From JBBPYA01 sp038200385 (GTDB lineage: Bacteria; Actinomycetota; Actinomycetes; Mycobacteriales; Geodermatophilaceae), in NCBI GenBank assembly GCA_038200385.1, contig JBBPYA010000056.1, positions 1 to 5,575 on the forward strand: 5,575 nucleotides of DNA, in the 5' to 3' direction. Numbering within the stretch: the first letter of the stretch is position 1; every line of letters starts with the position of its first letter. Made by a program: the position numbers and the translations under genes. A model generated the notes under the pieces. The model did no database searches, was not told the origin of the DNA, and saw nothing but the letters and a program-made list of their open reading frames with translations. Positions 5,081 to 5,575 of this stretch are shown in pieces.

Positions 5081-5575
5081 TCACGATCCGATCTCGTCCA
5101 GGCGGCGCTCGGCGTCGGTCTCGCCGTCCTCGTCGGCAGCCAGCACCGACTCGAACCAGCTCCGGGCCTCGGCCCCCCGCCCGGCGGCCAGCAGGGTGTC
5201 GGCGTAGGCGTACCAGATCCGCAGCGTCCAGGGCTGGGTCTGCGCCGGCCGCAGGCCCGCGTCCTGCAGCACCAGCAGCGCCGCGTCGAACTCGCCGAGA
5301 TCCCGGCGGGCGCCGGCTTCGACGATGCGCAGCTCCGCCCGTTCGGCGGGTGGCAGCCGGCGTCCCTCCTCCGACCGGGCAAGCTCGACCGCCCGTGCCG
5401 GGCGCCCTAAACCTCGCTCGCAGTCGGCCATCATGGGCAGATGGGTGAGGTCGCCGCTCATTCGCCGGACAGCCCGGAGCTCGGTGAGCGCCTCCTGCCA
5501 CTGCCCGGCCAGGTACGCCGAGATCCCGACGGCCTCCCGCACCGCGGCCAACCGGCCGGCGGTCCGGCGGGCGGC
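5081..5575 (-). CDS. TPR-type protein, C-terminal 164 residues (5' end beyond the window)
   Basis: The frame is open to the right edge (AARRTAGRLAAVREAVGISAYL...), so the true start lies outside; the TTG at 5551 is unlikely to be real because the helix pattern begins before it. TPR-like helix pairs are visible at AVGISAYLAGQWQEALTELRAVRRMSGD, MADCERGLGRPARAVELARS, ELRIVEAGARRDLGEFDAALLVLQDAG and IWYAYADTLLAAGRGAEARSWFESVLAADED. It ends in a short acidic tail, ETDAERRLDEIGS, with TGA at 5083-5081. The DCERGLGRP segment is typical of TPR proteins encoded near tyrS/tlyA in actinobacteria, as I recall. A scaffold role is expected; no enzymatic motif is seen. It is distinct in sequence from the TPR protein at 2750-3232. 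The 144-bp gap and strong hairpin after it suggest it may not form one simple operon with the SSB-like gene. Confidence 0.85.
   Translation of the reverse strand, partial: AARRTAGRLAAVREAVGISAYLAGQWQEALTELRAVRRMSGDLTHLPMMADCERGLGRPARAVELARSEEGRRLPPAERAELRIVEAGARRDLGEFDAALLVLQDAGLRPAQTQPWTLRIWYAYADTLLAAGRGAEARSWFESVLAADEDGETDAERRLDEIGS

Noticed and set aside
4806..5501. Minus-strand frame across the TPR gene, the gap and the SSB-like gene
   Set aside because: Arg/Ala/Gly-rich shadow in a different frame from both recognisable proteins; it crosses the signal-rich gap.

Overview
The window is very G+C-rich with strong third-position GC bias, GTG/TTG starts, short intergenic gaps and TANNNT-type -10 elements. 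This points to a high-GC actinobacterium. The gene types suggest a Geodermatophilus/Blastococcus/Frankia-like lineage, but genus cannot be fixed from sequence alone. The layout resembles the Mycobacterium tuberculosis region Rv1691 (TPR), Rv1692 (glycerol-3-phosphate phosphatase), Rv1693 (small protein), Rv1694 (tlyA), with extra genes interleaved.

Layout. (1) 1-1237, minus strand: a three-gene unit reading leftwards, made of a phasin-type coiled-coil protein with a histone-like basic repeat tail, a 60-aa hypothetical protein whose GTG overlaps the previous stop, and tlyA, cut by the left edge. (2) 1371-1703, plus: a small SCP2-type protein divergent from that unit. (3) 1614-3232, minus: a TPR protein and a HAD-IIA phosphatase (Gpp-like), coupled by a TTGA overlap; the phosphatase 3' end runs 90 bp into the SCP2 gene on the opposite strand. 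(4) 3295-4590, plus: a DUF1015 protein, apparently leaderless. (5) 4572-4936, minus: an SSB-like OB-fold protein whose reading frame is broken once, just after the conserved FWR segment. (6) 4937-5080: a 144-bp gap holding two tandem DnaA-box-like sequences and a perfect 13-bp hairpin. (7) 5081-5575, minus: the C-terminal part of a second TPR protein, cut by the right edge.

Working together. The TlyA unit joins ribosomal RNA methylation to a possible nucleoid- or granule-associated protein. The TPR/phosphatase pair is a lipid-recycling or phosphate-metabolism unit by homology. The observations most worth following are the DnaA boxes upstream of the SSB paralogue, the frame break in that paralogue, the 13-unit pentapeptide tail, and the antisense 3' overlap. 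I found no mobile element, CRISPR array, tRNA, rRNA or clear novel defence system. Most of the window is conserved actinobacterial chromosomal core.
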